Below are positions 9,178 through 17,745 of a DNA stretch of 64,000 bases, piece by piece. Source of the stretch: Ruminococcus sp. (GTDB lineage: Bacteria; Bacillota; Clostridia; Oscillospirales; Ruminococcaceae); the NCBI GenBank assembly GCA_030531185.1, contig JAUNOG010000005.1, forward strand, positions 1-64,000, given 5' to 3'. The notes below the pieces were generated by a model. That model saw only the letters and a program-made list of their open reading frames with translations, ran no database searches and was not told where the DNA came from. The number at the start of each line of letters is the position of its first letter. Position 1 is the first letter of the stretch. Both the position numbers and the translations under genes were made by a program.

Positions 9178-10692
9178 TCAGGTGCTGAAAGCTATCTTGT
9201 TTATCTCGCGATAGCCTAAGAAATAAACATTTTCGTTGAAGAATGTAAAGTCGACATATTCAGTTGAAACGTCCGCTGTGGCGAGAAGATTGCCTGAAAA
9301 ATCATAAGCCTCGATGTTATTTTCCTTTAAAAGTATGATCTTGCCGTTTTCAATGTACATTCTCTTCGGACAGCCGTCGTCCGTATATATCTGACTGTCC
9401 GAGGTCTTGCTGTCGCTGTCCGAGTTGAACATTACGATGTCCGTAGACTTGCGCTGAATGCCGTTAAAGGCTAAAGCCGCGCATTCAGCCGACAGGTCGT
9501 AGTCCACAAGACTGCTTGAATATTCATAGCTGAGTATAAGATTTCCGCTGCCGTCAAGCTTGCAGAAAGCCGTATCTCCCACTACCCAGAAATCTCCGTT
9601 GTCGTTTTCCATTACTTCAAGAGCAAGAATATCCAGCGGCTCGCTCTTCATAGCCTCCTGTGTGGAATTAAATTTAAAATACCTCACCACAGAACGGATA
9701 GAGCCTCCCTTTGACGAAAACGACGTTACATAACAGCCGTCTCCGCCCTTAGCAAAGGACACGCTGAGAATTCTTGTCGTGCTTGACCAAGTGTATATCT
9801 CGCTGCCGTTGCTGTCGTAAACGGTGAGCACCGACGCATATTTATCTCCCTCGGTGACTATCGCCACGTTGCTGTTGTCGGCTATGTCCGCAAGCACAAT
9901 CCTGCCGTCAATGCTCTTTTCGTACAGCTCGTTCTTGCGGTTGACTACCTTAAAGGAACTGCCGCCGTTATCGAAAAGGAGCATTCTCTTGACCGCCGTT
10001 TTCAGCTCGGGGTCCGCATAGTTATGATTGTAGGAATTGGTCTCCTCACCGTTTTCATTGTATATCACCAGATGATTTTTGTCAAGACTTACAAGATAAT
10101 TGTCAAGGTGAGTGATGCCGCTTACCGAGCTTTCCTCAAAGGAAATGGGGAAATTGCCCTTTTTCTTCTTGCCGTCGTTGACAATGGTGTCGTGAGGATA
10201 ATCCAGTATCCCCTCGAGTTTTGGGACCCATATGTCTCTCAGCAGATATACTCCTGCGGCAAACGCCGCTATTATCACAAGAATTATTATGTTCTTGATA
10301 CGCTTTTTATTCTTTTCCTTCTGCCTTGCGGCTCTTATATCCGTAACGTTAGTGTCCTTTGATTTATCGGACTTCTTCTTTTTATCCTTTTTGGAAACCG
10401 CAGACGTCTGAGGCTTTTTTTCTTTATAGTCCTCCTGCGCCTCAGCGTGCTTGGTTATCTTTATCTGCTCCTGGCGGGACGCCCCGTTATCCTGCTCCCG
10501 ACGTTTTTTACGGCGGGTTTTGTTCTCTAAATCACGCAGAGTTATATCGGGAGGAGTTTTTTTATCTGCCTTATTCGCCGAGACCTCCTCCTCGGTCACG
10601 ACCTGAAAGGTCTTTTCGACCTTGCCCGTTTTCAGTTCCTTTTGGAATTTTCTGCGGTTTTTGTTCTTATCATTCCTGCTCAAATCCGTCAT
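9178..10692 (-). CDS. DUF5711 family membrane-anchored beta-propeller-like protein
   Basis: 504 residues. A highly charged Lys/Arg/Glu N-terminal cytoplasmic segment (about 1-130) is followed by one transmembrane helix (about 134-152). The extracellular domain consists of repeated beta-rich blades (HLDNYLVSLD..., YASVLTVYDSNGSEIYTW..., and others), typical of DUF5711. A type-II topology is implied. Function is unknown; the propeller suggests binding at the cell surface. Its start overlaps the end of truA by 23 nt, implying translational coupling, and it precedes cvpA. Confidence 0.8.
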   Translation of the reverse strand: MTDLSRNDKNKNRRKFQKELKTGKVEKTFQVVTEEEVSANKADKKTPPDITLRDLENKTRRKKRREQDNGASRQEQIKITKHAEAQEDYKEKKPQTSAVSKKDKKKKSDKSKDTNVTDIRAARQKEKNKKRIKNIIILVIIAAFAAGVYLLRDIWVPKLEGILDYPHDTIVNDGKKKKGNFPISFEESSVSGITHLDNYLVSLDKNHLVIYNENGEETNSYNHNYADPELKTAVKRMLLFDNGGSSFKVVNRKNELYEKSIDGRIVLADIADNSNVAIVTEGDKYASVLTVYDSNGSEIYTWSSTTRILSVSFAKGGDGCYVTSFSSKGGSIRSVVRYFKFNSTQEAMKSEPLDILALEVMENDNGDFWVVGDTAFCKLDGSGNLILSYEYSSSLVDYDLSAECAALAFNGIQRKSTDIVMFNSDSDSKTSDSQIYTDDGCPKRMYIENGKIILLKENNIEAYDFSGNLLATADVSTEYVDFTFFNENVYFLGYREINKIAFST

Positions 10693-11434
10693 ATCCCTCG
10701 TTATAAAATACTTTGTTCAGATACAAGCCCTGAGGCGGGACCGTTTTGCCTGCCTTTGTTCTGTCAAGGGACTTTAAGATATCGGGTATCGCATTTTCAC
10801 CGATCTTTCCCTCGTTGACAAACAACAGCGTTCCTACCATAATTCTGACCATATTATACAAAAATCCGTTTCCCGAGACGTTGAAGATAACAAAGTCCCC
10901 GTCACGTCTGACATTGAAATGATGAATTGTCCTTACTGTGTTTTCCTTGGTGCAGGCTGAGGAACACATAGCCTTGAAGTCGTGCGTTCCCACAAAAGCC
11001 TGCGCCGCCTTGTTGATTTTTGCTGCGTCTATAGGATACCAGCTCCGAAAAGCGGTATTCTTATAAAAAGGATTTTTCACCTGACTGTTATGGACTATGT
11101 ACTCGTACTCCTTGCCTATGCAATGATACCTTGCGTGAAATCCGCTGTCCGCCTCCTCGCATTTCAGCACCGCAATATCGTCGGGCAGTCTGGAGTTCAT
11201 ACCGAACTGTATCCCCCTGCAATTTATGGTACTGTCAAGAGCAAAGCTGAGCACATATTCCCTTGCGTGAACGCCTGCGTCGGTCCGTGAACAGCCCTGA
11301 ACCACGATCTTCTGTCCCGTCAAGTCCTCAAGCGCATCCTCGAAAACCTCCTGAACGGCAAGAGAGTTCTGCTGTCTCTGCCAGCCGTGGTAAGCCGTTC
11401 CGTCGTAGGCGATAGTTACCTTGAAATATTTCAT
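10670..11434 (-). CDS. truA: tRNA pseudouridine(38-40) synthase TruA
   Basis: 254 residues, normal for TruA. The catalytic Asp is D52 in GCSRTDAGVHA; YDGTAYHGWQRQ near the N-terminus and the GNGFLYNMVRIMVGTLL block near the C-terminus are family signatures. The enzyme isomerises uridines 38-40 of the tRNA anticodon arm. Linkage to the ECF transporter genes just upstream is common in Firmicutes. It lies 8 bp after a small 95-residue gene and overlaps the DUF5711 gene. Confidence 0.96.
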   Translation of the reverse strand: MKYFKVTIAYDGTAYHGWQRQQNSLAVQEVFEDALEDLTGQKIVVQGCSRTDAGVHAREYVLSFALDSTINCRGIQFGMNSRLPDDIAVLKCEEADSGFHARYHCIGKEYEYIVHNSQVKNPFYKNTAFRSWYPIDAAKINKAAQAFVGTHDFKAMCSSACTKENTVRTIHHFNVRRDGDFVIFNVSGNGFLYNMVRIMVGTLLFVNEGKIGENAIPDILKSLDRTKAGKTVPPQGLYLNKVFYNEGYDGFEQE

Positions 11435-11442
11435 ATATCCTC

Positions 11443-11730
11443 TTAATCAAGCTCTATCTTATCGATATTCTCTATGCGGTGAATAACGGTCTTATCCCCT
11501 TTTTTACCGTATACCAAAAGCTTTATCCATTCCTCGTCCGCCTCTAAGACCCTGCATTTTAAATCATCAAAGTCTATCGTTACGGTGCAGTCGTATCCTA
11601 CAAGCGAGCTTATCATTTTTGACATAATGTTACCTCCGTTCTGCTTTCTCTCAAGCTGTTTGATTTTTCGTTCCAGAGCTTTGATTTTATCGTCCTGCTC
11701 CATATCCGCAAATGTACCAAGCATTGACAT
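11443..11730 (-). CDS. Small protein with N-terminal coiled coil and possible internal start
   Basis: 95 residues from the ATG at 11730, preceded by GGAGGG; a longer frame back to 11814 lies wholly inside ecfT and lacks a start signal. Residues 10-30 form a charged heptad-like coiled coil. The C-terminal 60 residues (from MSKMISSLVGYDC) form a small beta-rich domain reminiscent of Sm-like or SH3-type folds. A second strong GGAGGT site 6 nt before an in-frame ATG (near 11625) could give this 60-residue product separately. Function unknown. It overlaps nothing downstream and starts 21 bp after the ecfT stop. Confidence 0.7.
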   Translation of the reverse strand: MSMLGTFADMEQDDKIKALERKIKQLERKQNGGNIMSKMISSLVGYDCTVTIDFDDLKCRVLEADEEWIKLLVYGKKGDKTVIHRIENIDKIELD

Positions 11731-11750
11731 TTTGTTTCCCTCCAAATCTC

Positions 11751-12569
11751 CTAGATCAAGTGATTTACAACTATAACTCCCGCAAGGAACGCTATGCAGA
11801 AAAGACTTCCCCACAAATCAAGTATACCGAGTTTAAGCTGTTTCATTCTGGTCCTTCCCTCTCCGCCGTGATAGCAGCGGCACTCCATTGCAAGCGCAAG
11901 CTCCTCAGCGTGCCTGAATGACGCCACAAACAGAGGGATAAGAATAGGTATCAGCGACTTTGCTTTCTGAATGAGATTTCCGTCCTCCATATTCGCTCCT
12001 CTTGCCTTTTGGGCGGACATTATCTTGTCCGTCTCCTCAATAAGCGTAGGTATAAACCTCAGCGCAATAGTCATCATCATTGCCAGTTCGTGTACGGGTA
12101 CTTTGATTTTCTTCAGCGGAGACAAAAGCCGCTCGATAGCGTCCGTTAAATCGATAGGCGAAGTGGTATAGGTAAGCAAGGAAGTTCCCGCAATAAGGCA
12201 GAGAATTCTCACCACCATAAATATCGCCGTATCTACGCCCTCGTCGGTAACTTTTATAAATTTCCACTCAAAATAAGGGTCACCCGTTCTTATGAAAAAC
12301 AGGTTGAGTATCGCTGTGAAAATTATAATGGGAACGATAGGCTTAAGGCTCTTTAACATCATTTTCCCAGGAATTTTTGAGATGAGAAAAATCAGTATAG
12401 TGAACGCTATTCCCACGCCGAGACCCGCTATGTTGTCCGCCATAAACAGCATAACGATAAACACGCCTGTAAGTATTATCTTTATTCTTGCGTCCATTCT
12501 GTGTACCGCCGACTTGCCCGGAAAGTACTGTCCAATAGTAATATCCTTTATCAAGGTATATTCCTCCAA
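11751..12569 (-). CDS. ecfT: Energy-coupling factor transporter transmembrane protein EcfT
   Basis: 272 residues with about five to six membrane helices. The coupling-helix region contains AQKARGANMEDG, the conserved Ala-Arg-Gly motif that contacts the ATPases. EcfT is the membrane scaffold joining a substrate-binding S component to the EcfA1/EcfA2 pair; such group II modules serve several vitamin and metal S components encoded elsewhere. No S component is visible here, consistent with a shared module. It lies about 70 bp downstream of ecfA2. Confidence 0.94.
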   Translation of the reverse strand: MEEYTLIKDITIGQYFPGKSAVHRMDARIKIILTGVFIVMLFMADNIAGLGVGIAFTILIFLISKIPGKMMLKSLKPIVPIIIFTAILNLFFIRTGDPYFEWKFIKVTDEGVDTAIFMVVRILCLIAGTSLLTYTTSPIDLTDAIERLLSPLKKIKVPVHELAMMMTIALRFIPTLIEETDKIMSAQKARGANMEDGNLIQKAKSLIPILIPLFVASFRHAEELALAMECRCYHGGEGRTRMKQLKLGILDLWGSLFCIAFLAGVIVVNHLI

Positions 12570-12641
12570 AATCTATATTTTATTAACTGATACTCCCTGC
12601 CGTGATAAGGTCAAAGGTATTTTTATCATTTACATTTTCTT

Positions 12642-13496
12642 CTATTTGTTTTTAAGCATTTCGATCAAAACCTTTTTAGCATAATCAGTAGTATAAACGT
12701 CCTCTTTTATGTCTATTCCCATAGCCTTAAGACGGTTGAAAACTCTTGTCACCTGCGGCACCGTCAAGCCCATAGCCTCAAGCTCCCGAGAACGGCGGAA
12801 AACCTTTACAGTTTCGTCATAGCAGAAAAGTTTAGCCTCGTTCATCACAAGTATCTTTGATACATTCTTGGCTATGTCCTCCATTGAGTGGGAAACTATC
12901 AGCACAGTGTTTTTCGTCTGCTGATGATATTCTCTTATAAGACCCAGTATCTGTTCTCTGCCCTTTGGGTCAAGTCCCGAGGCAGGCTCGTCCAGAATAA
13001 GAACCTTAGGCTCCATAGCCATTACGCCTGCTATAGCCACACGGCGTTTCTGTCCGCCCGAAAGCTCAAACGGAGACTTCTCCAGAATTTCGGGAGAAAG
13101 CCCTACCATTCTCACAGTTTCCTTAATTCTCATATCTATGGTCTGCTCGGAAAGTCCCATATTTTTCGGACCGAAAGCTATATCCTTGTACACTGTCTCC
13201 TCGAAAAGCTGATATTCGGGATACTGAAATACCAGTCCTACCTTAAAGCGCACCGGTCTCAGCTGAGACTTATCGTCCCAGAGCCTTTCGCCGTCCACAT
13301 AGACCGAACCGCTCGTCGGCTTTAAAAGTCCGTTGAAATGCTGGATAAGCGTTGATTTTCCCGAGCCGGTGTGACCGATGATACCCACCATTTCTCCGCT
13401 TTCGATCTCTATATTAACATTGTCCACCGCAACCTTGCGAAACGGAGTGTTTTCTCCGTAGACGTATGATAGATTTTCTGTTTTAATTACTGCCAT
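12642..13496 (-). CDS. ecfA2: ECF transporter ATPase EcfA2
   Basis: 284 residues. Walker A GHTGSGKST (about 42-50), Q-loop, signature ELSGGQKRR (about 146-154), Walker B VLILDEPASG and switch His are all intact. The C-terminal extension (about 225-284) is the ECF-type domain. The opening TENLSYVYGENTPFRKVAVDNV is the EcfA2 (EcfA') type. It pairs with EcfA1 to power vitamin or cofactor import. Unlike the usual adjacent arrangement, two membrane-protein genes separate it from ecfA1. Confidence 0.94.
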   Translation of the reverse strand: MAVIKTENLSYVYGENTPFRKVAVDNVNIEIESGEMVGIIGHTGSGKSTLIQHFNGLLKPTSGSVYVDGERLWDDKSQLRPVRFKVGLVFQYPEYQLFEETVYKDIAFGPKNMGLSEQTIDMRIKETVRMVGLSPEILEKSPFELSGGQKRRVAIAGVMAMEPKVLILDEPASGLDPKGREQILGLIREYHQQTKNTVLIVSHSMEDIAKNVSKILVMNEAKLFCYDETVKVFRRSRELEAMGLTVPQVTRVFNRLKAMGIDIKEDVYTTDYAKKVLIEMLKNK

Positions 13497-13514
13497 TTTA
13501 TTTTCCTCTGTAAA

Positions 13515-14285
13515 TTATCTTCTGCCTGTCTTTCCGTCAACAAAAAGCGCAGACATTACTATTAACCAAAACACGTTTCCTATTATTCCCCAATCAAAGC
13601 ATATTTCAAAGGCGCTTGCCGTCAAAGCCCACGATATCCAGAAAAGCTTATCGGTCAGAACGCTGCCGCACGCCTCTAAAAAGGTCATTTTATTTATCTT
13701 TACCGCCTCGGGAATGTTCTTGTTCCTCCCCGCAAACGCCCATATCAGATAGACTGCCATTCCCACTATAAGCGGTATTACCTTTATAAGCAAACGCACT
13801 AATGCGGAGTTTCCGACAGGCACCCAATTCAGCAGAAGTTTTGTACCCGCCATAGCAAGCGAAAACGCAAGCCAGAAAAGAATTTTTGTAAACGGATATT
13901 CAAAATCAAATTTCTGCTGCGGACTTCGCGGAGCGGTCTGCTCCTCCCATATTTCTTCCCGGGACTTTACCCTTGCGGCTTTCCTGCCGCCCGCAAAAGC
14001 CCATATAATATAGACCGTTACTCCCAAAATCAGCGGAATTCCGCCTTTTATCTTAATATACAGCTCATAGCTTAAATACCCGTAAATTGCAAGCCATTCA
14101 AGAATATACTTTGACGCTGCAATAACGCAAATCAATATCGCCCAGAACAACGGCCGTGTAATGGGATATCCCCACAGCGGCTTGATTTTTTTCGGCTTGT
14201 TCGATCTCGGCTCTTCGTCATTCATCAGAACATAGTCCTCGCCGCTGTACATATCGTCATTTAGGTTTGAAAACATATTACACAC
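13515..14285 (-). CDS. Membrane protein with three internal repeats, unknown function
   Basis: Up to 256 residues from the GTG at 14285 (253 from the ATG at 14276); the only upstream signal is a weak GGCGG. A hydrophilic N-terminus of about 40 residues precedes three copies of a repeat beginning T(R/K)xLFW and holding two hydrophobic helices. The repeats begin near residues 44, 133 and 210. The first two end in the near-identical YIIWAFAGGRK and YLIWAFAGRNK; the third is degenerate. No family recognised. It starts a few bases after the stop of the 14289-15035 gene, so the two are coupled and both sit inside the ECF operon. Confidence 0.75.
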   Translation of the reverse strand: MCNMFSNLNDDMYSGEDYVLMNDEEPRSNKPKKIKPLWGYPITRPLFWAILICVIAASKYILEWLAIYGYLSYELYIKIKGGIPLILGVTVYIIWAFAGGRKAARVKSREEIWEEQTAPRSPQQKFDFEYPFTKILFWLAFSLAMAGTKLLLNWVPVGNSALVRLLIKVIPLIVGMAVYLIWAFAGRNKNIPEAVKINKMTFLEACGSVLTDKLFWISWALTASAFEICFDWGIIGNVFWLIVMSALFVDGKTGRR

Positions 14286-14288
14286 CGC

Positions 14289-15035
14289 CTATCTTCCGGA
14301 TATATCTCTCAGCTTCATTGAAAGCTCTATCATTGAAACCAAGCTCCAGACAGGTATCAGCATTGAGATCACCATAGCCGTGTTTTTAAGCTTTGAATAA
14401 CCGGACACGCTGCGTATTCTGTACAAAACGGTTACGGTCATAGCTATCATAATTATCATATAAATTCCCGCAAGGGCGCAGAACCCTACGCAGAGAAACA
14501 GCGGTACGCCTATAACTCCCGCCACAATAATAACGTAGCAAACCAGCAGTATCCCAAACGTGATAAGACAGCATAACCAGAACGCAGGGTTTGCCATAAG
14601 CAGCATTGAACCCGCCGCAAGCGTTACCGTATAAATTCCCAGAGCAAGCGCCATAAGCGCAGACACCCACAGGATCGGAAAGCATATCCACATAAGCAGT
14701 CTCTGCCTTTGGGCACAGGCTACCGTATAATCCTCGTCTGTACCGTTAAATCTGCTTCTGTCAATTGGAAACCTGCAAAGCTTTATCAGCGCCATAATAA
14801 GTACGATTATTATAGGCAGAGCTATCATTATATTGAACGCAAGGGATAAACATCTGAGAAGTCCGAAATCTGCAAGCAAATTGAGCAGACCGGATATCAT
14901 ACTTCCGATATATCCGCATATCAGTAACGGTATCCCCACCACGTACAGAACGCTCATAAAAAGCGTATTATACTGCAAGATCTTAGTTTTGTCAAGCACC
15001 GCAAAAGCTATGAGAAGTATCAAAGCCAACCACAT
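14289..15035 (-). CDS. Polytopic membrane protein, unknown function
   Basis: 248 residues, about seven predicted hydrophobic helices with a short hydrophilic loop (about 90-110: FPIDRSRFNGTDEDYTVAC). No transporter signature recognised. It lies between ecfA1 (36 bp away) and the triple-repeat membrane protein and reads with them. An ECF-related role would be inference from position only; it does not look like an S component, which is usually about 180 residues with six helices. Confidence 0.75.
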   Translation of the reverse strand: MWLALILLIAFAVLDKTKILQYNTLFMSVLYVVGIPLLICGYIGSMISGLLNLLADFGLLRCLSLAFNIMIALPIIIVLIMALIKLCRFPIDRSRFNGTDEDYTVACAQRQRLLMWICFPILWVSALMALALGIYTVTLAAGSMLLMANPAFWLCCLITFGILLVCYVIIVAGVIGVPLFLCVGFCALAGIYMIIMIAMTVTVLYRIRSVSGYSKLKNTAMVISMLIPVWSLVSMIELSMKLRDISGR

Positions 15036-15071
15036 ATTTTTCTCCCCTGTCCTTTCTTCTGCATAAAATTG

Positions 15072-15920
15072 CTATTTCAGCATTTCATACAGCTTTTCAA
15101 CACATTCGTCCTCGGAAATTATCTCAGTAGAAATATCAAAGCCCGCCTTTTTAAGCTCCCACGCAAGCTCCGTCACCTGAGGTACGTCAAGACCTAAATT
15201 CTTCATAATTTCCACCTGCGAGAAGATCTTCTTCGGAACGTTATCCATTATTATCTCGCCGCTGTCAATGACCACAACTCTGTCCGCCTGCGCCGCCTCC
15301 TCCATATAATGAGTGATAAGCACTATGGTAACGCCCTGAGCGTTGAGCATTTTTATGGTTTTCATAACCTCCGCTCTGCCCTGAGGGTCAAGCATTGCCG
15401 TCGGCTCGTCCAGCAGAATACAGTCGGGACGCATAGCGATAATTCCCGCTATCGCCACTCTCTGCTTTTGTCCGCCCGAAAGCTTATGCGGAGCGTGCAT
15501 TCTGTACTCGTACATACCTACGGTTTTAAGAGCGTCGTCGACCCTTTCCCTTATCTCCGCAGGAGGAACGCCCATATTTTCCAGCGCAAAAGCAACGTCC
15601 TCCTCGACGATAGTAGCCACTATCTGATTGTCGGGGTTCTGGAAAACCATTCCCACACGCTGTCTTATGGGGAGCAGATGCTCCTCGTCCAGAGTGTCCA
15701 TACCGTCAACATAGACAGCTCCGCTCTCTGGCAGATTTATAGCGTTAATGCACTTTGCGAGAGTGGATTTGCCCGAGCCGTTATGTCCCAGTACTGCGAC
15801 AAATTCGCCTTTTTTTATGCTGAGATCTACGCCCTTGAGCACCTCCGTCTTAACGGGAGGCTCTTCCATTTCGTTGATATAGGAAAAGTGCAGATCCTTG
15901 ATTTCAATGAAATTATCCAT
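15072..15920 (-). CDS. ecfA1: ECF transporter ATPase EcfA1
   Basis: 282 residues. Walker [10 protein letters not shown] (about 44-52), signature KLSGGQKQR, Walker [14 protein letters not shown] and the switch His in LITHYMEEA are intact, as is the ECF C-terminal extension. It forms the heterodimeric motor with EcfA2. Its ATG shares bases with the TAA of the preceding 68-residue gene (TAATG), indicating coupling. Confidence 0.94.
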   Translation of the reverse strand: MDNFIEIKDLHFSYINEMEEPPVKTEVLKGVDLSIKKGEFVAVLGHNGSGKSTLAKCINAINLPESGAVYVDGMDTLDEEHLLPIRQRVGMVFQNPDNQIVATIVEEDVAFALENMGVPPAEIRERVDDALKTVGMYEYRMHAPHKLSGGQKQRVAIAGIIAMRPDCILLDEPTAMLDPQGRAEVMKTIKMLNAQGVTIVLITHYMEEAAQADRVVVIDSGEIIMDNVPKKIFSQVEIMKNLGLDVPQVTELAWELKKAGFDISTEIISEDECVEKLYEMLK

Positions 15921-16126
15921 TATTTTTTGTCCTTTTTCTTGTCGTCCTTGTCAAAAATATCTTCCAGCTTGTCCTTGCCTTTTTCAAAAAGGTCTCCTGC
16001 CTTGTCCTTTACCTTTTCAATATTTTCCTTGGTGGCAAGCTCCTTAGCCTTTTTCTTTACATCGTCGGGAATTTTATCCTCGACCTTATCGATAGTTTTT
16101 TTGATGTCCTTAAAATCGAAACCCAT
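15920..16126 (-). CDS. Small highly charged Lys/Asp-rich protein
   Basis: 68 residues, about one-third Lys, with many Asp and Glu and no Cys or hydrophobic segment. The pattern of alternating basic and acidic amphipathic helices resembles small CsbD, YtxH-tail or MT0933-like antitoxin proteins, but none is a confident match. A GGAGGTAATTAAAA site precedes the ATG. The stop overlaps the ecfA1 start. No toxin-like partner lies beside it, so an antitoxin role is not supported. Confidence 0.7.
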   Translation of the reverse strand: MGFDFKDIKKTIDKVEDKIPDDVKKKAKELATKENIEKVKDKAGDLFEKGKDKLEDIFDKDDKKKDKK

Positions 16127-16178
16127 TTTTAATTACCTCCGTAATATTATTGTTAATTTATGCAAAAACATCAGCCTG

Positions 16179-16568
16179 TCATTGGGCGGAGTTTTTCTTT
16201 CTATAGCTTTTTACTTTATTGAAAACTGCACCCGTAACAACGCTAATGTCCGATAATATCCAATAACCCGTTTCCCCGAGACAAAACTCGCTTGTATCGA
16301 ATTTTATGTTGTACACCGCGATAAATACAGCGGACACAACGGCGAATACAGCCGTCCAATTTATGCACTTGAATACGGTACATTCAAATCCCAGCATTCG
16401 TGCAAAAGCGTAGACCCATATTCCCACCGAGGGAACAGTAAGTATAACTGCTGATATAAATTCCGCATAAGCGCCGTCAAGGAAAACGCTTAGCCACAGA
16501 GCCGCCGTTACCGCAGTAAAAGCCAAAGCCGCCCAAGAAGTATGCAAAATCTTCTTTTGTGATTTCAT
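16179..16568 (-). CDS. Small four-helix membrane protein
   Basis: 129 residues with three to four hydrophobic helices and a basic C-terminus. No family recognised. Its start overlaps the stop of the PfkB-kinase gene (ATGA), so translation is probably coupled. Confidence 0.65.
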   Translation of the reverse strand: MKSQKKILHTSWAALAFTAVTAALWLSVFLDGAYAEFISAVILTVPSVGIWVYAFARMLGFECTVFKCINWTAVFAVVSAVFIAVYNIKFDTSEFCLGETGYWILSDISVVTGAVFNKVKSYRKKNSAQ

Positions 16569-17464
16569 ATGCCGTTCTCCAGAAGTCTCTGTACGTCCTC
16601 CAATTTCGGCGGTTTTAACGCTATGGGAAATTCAGATATCGCCACTGCCGCCACAGCGCAGGCAAACCGTACCAGACTGTCGTCGTCCATTTTTCTGTAA
16701 AGACCGTATATCGCTCCCGCCTTAAAGCTGTCGCCTGCTCCGAGAGTGGAAACGGCATTGACCTTGAATGCACCGCAGTATTTCGGCTCATCTCCTTTTC
16801 TGCCGTACATCGCGCCTTTTTCTCCTAACGTGAAAATCACCAGTCCGTCGGTGCTGTCGGTGTAAAGCTTAAACAATTCGTCATAGCTTTTGTCGGCATA
16901 ATAGCTGTCAAGGTGCTGATGTGAAATGCAGTTGACGGCACAGTGCTTATGAATATAACTGTCATAAGCGCAGTCCACAGTCACATAGGACTTTGAATAT
17001 TTAACGCAGAGCCTTGCAATGTCGTCTCCGAAATACGGGTCTGCTCCCACACAGACAGCATATTGTACCGACTGCTCCCGAGGAGGCTCATAAAACGGCT
17101 TTTGCCTTGAAAAATGCTTGCTCCACTCGCCGAAACAGGTGCGTGTGTTTTTGTCGATGATAACATAATCCACAATACCCTCGAAATCCTCATACGCAAG
17201 CTCGCTTATGTCGGCGGACTTGTCCGCAAAGTAGTCTGAAATAATGTCCTTGTTGACGTTGCCGAGGTGCGTGCCTCCCAGCTTGACAGGCGCGCCCAGA
17301 CTGCACAGCACAGCCGCCGCAGTTCCCGTTTCTCCGCCAACCAGATGATTTTTCTCGCTTATCTCGCCGTAGCCGTCCGGAGCGGGAAAATCCGTACTCA
17401 GCAAAAATGCGTATGTGGACATGACCTGTCCGTACATATAAATATAACCGTTTTCGTGTGGCAT
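16565..17464 (-). CDS. PfkB-family carbohydrate/nucleoside kinase
   Basis: 299 residues from the ATG at 17464 (GGAGGT site 7 nt upstream; a GTG three codons earlier overlaps that site). The C-terminal ribokinase signature LGAGDSFKAGAIYGL contains the catalytic Asp and anion hole. The N-terminal GGETGTAAAVLCSLG matches the substrate-binding glycine region. It would phosphorylate a sugar or related alcohol using ATP; the specific substrate is not identifiable. The N-terminus is somewhat divergent from ribokinase and fructokinase. Confidence 0.88.
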   Translation of the reverse strand: MPHENGYIYMYGQVMSTYAFLLSTDFPAPDGYGEISEKNHLVGGETGTAAAVLCSLGAPVKLGGTHLGNVNKDIISDYFADKSADISELAYEDFEGIVDYVIIDKNTRTCFGEWSKHFSRQKPFYEPPREQSVQYAVCVGADPYFGDDIARLCVKYSKSYVTVDCAYDSYIHKHCAVNCISHQHLDSYYADKSYDELFKLYTDSTDGLVIFTLGEKGAMYGRKGDEPKYCGAFKVNAVSTLGAGDSFKAGAIYGLYRKMDDDSLVRFACAVAAVAISEFPIALKPPKLEDVQRLLENGI

Positions 17465-17496
17465 TTGTTTCACCTCCGAATTACTGTAAGCTCGTA

Positions 17497-17745
17497 TTAC
17501 AGTTCTTCAAAAAATTTCCTTAACTGAGCCTTTCGCTCGGCTGAGATCTCCTTTTTGGGGATACCCTGAACCGCGCCCTCTATCGCAGTAAGCTTATGAA
17601 AACACGAACCGCCGTCATAAGCTTTCAGCTTGATAAAGGTTTGCTCCGTACCGATCTCACGGAGTTTTTCGGGTGTATCTATTCCAACGGCGACAAGCTG
17701 ATTTTCCAGCACACCGCCTATGTTCGGTAAATCGTGGAGTTTCAT
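17497..17745 (-). CDS. TfoX C-terminal domain protein
   Basis: 82 residues matching the stand-alone TfoX/Sxy C-terminal domain: LPNIGGVLENQLVAVGI is the helix-hairpin-like motif, followed by helices ending in the KKEIS...RKAQLRKFF tail. In gamma-proteobacteria the full TfoX regulates competence. Firmicute single-domain versions are of unknown role and are often encoded beside small enzymes. Its start overlaps the end of the ANT(6)-like gene by 4 nt. Confidence 0.85.
   Translation of the reverse strand: MKLHDLPNIGGVLENQLVAVGIDTPEKLREIGTEQTFIKLKAYDGGSCFHKLTAIEGAVQGIPKKEISAERKAQLRKFFEEL

Noticed and set aside
15920..16126. Antitoxin of a toxin-antitoxin pair
   Set aside because: Composition alone suggested it; no toxin-like gene is adjacent and the partners are ecfA1 and a membrane protein.
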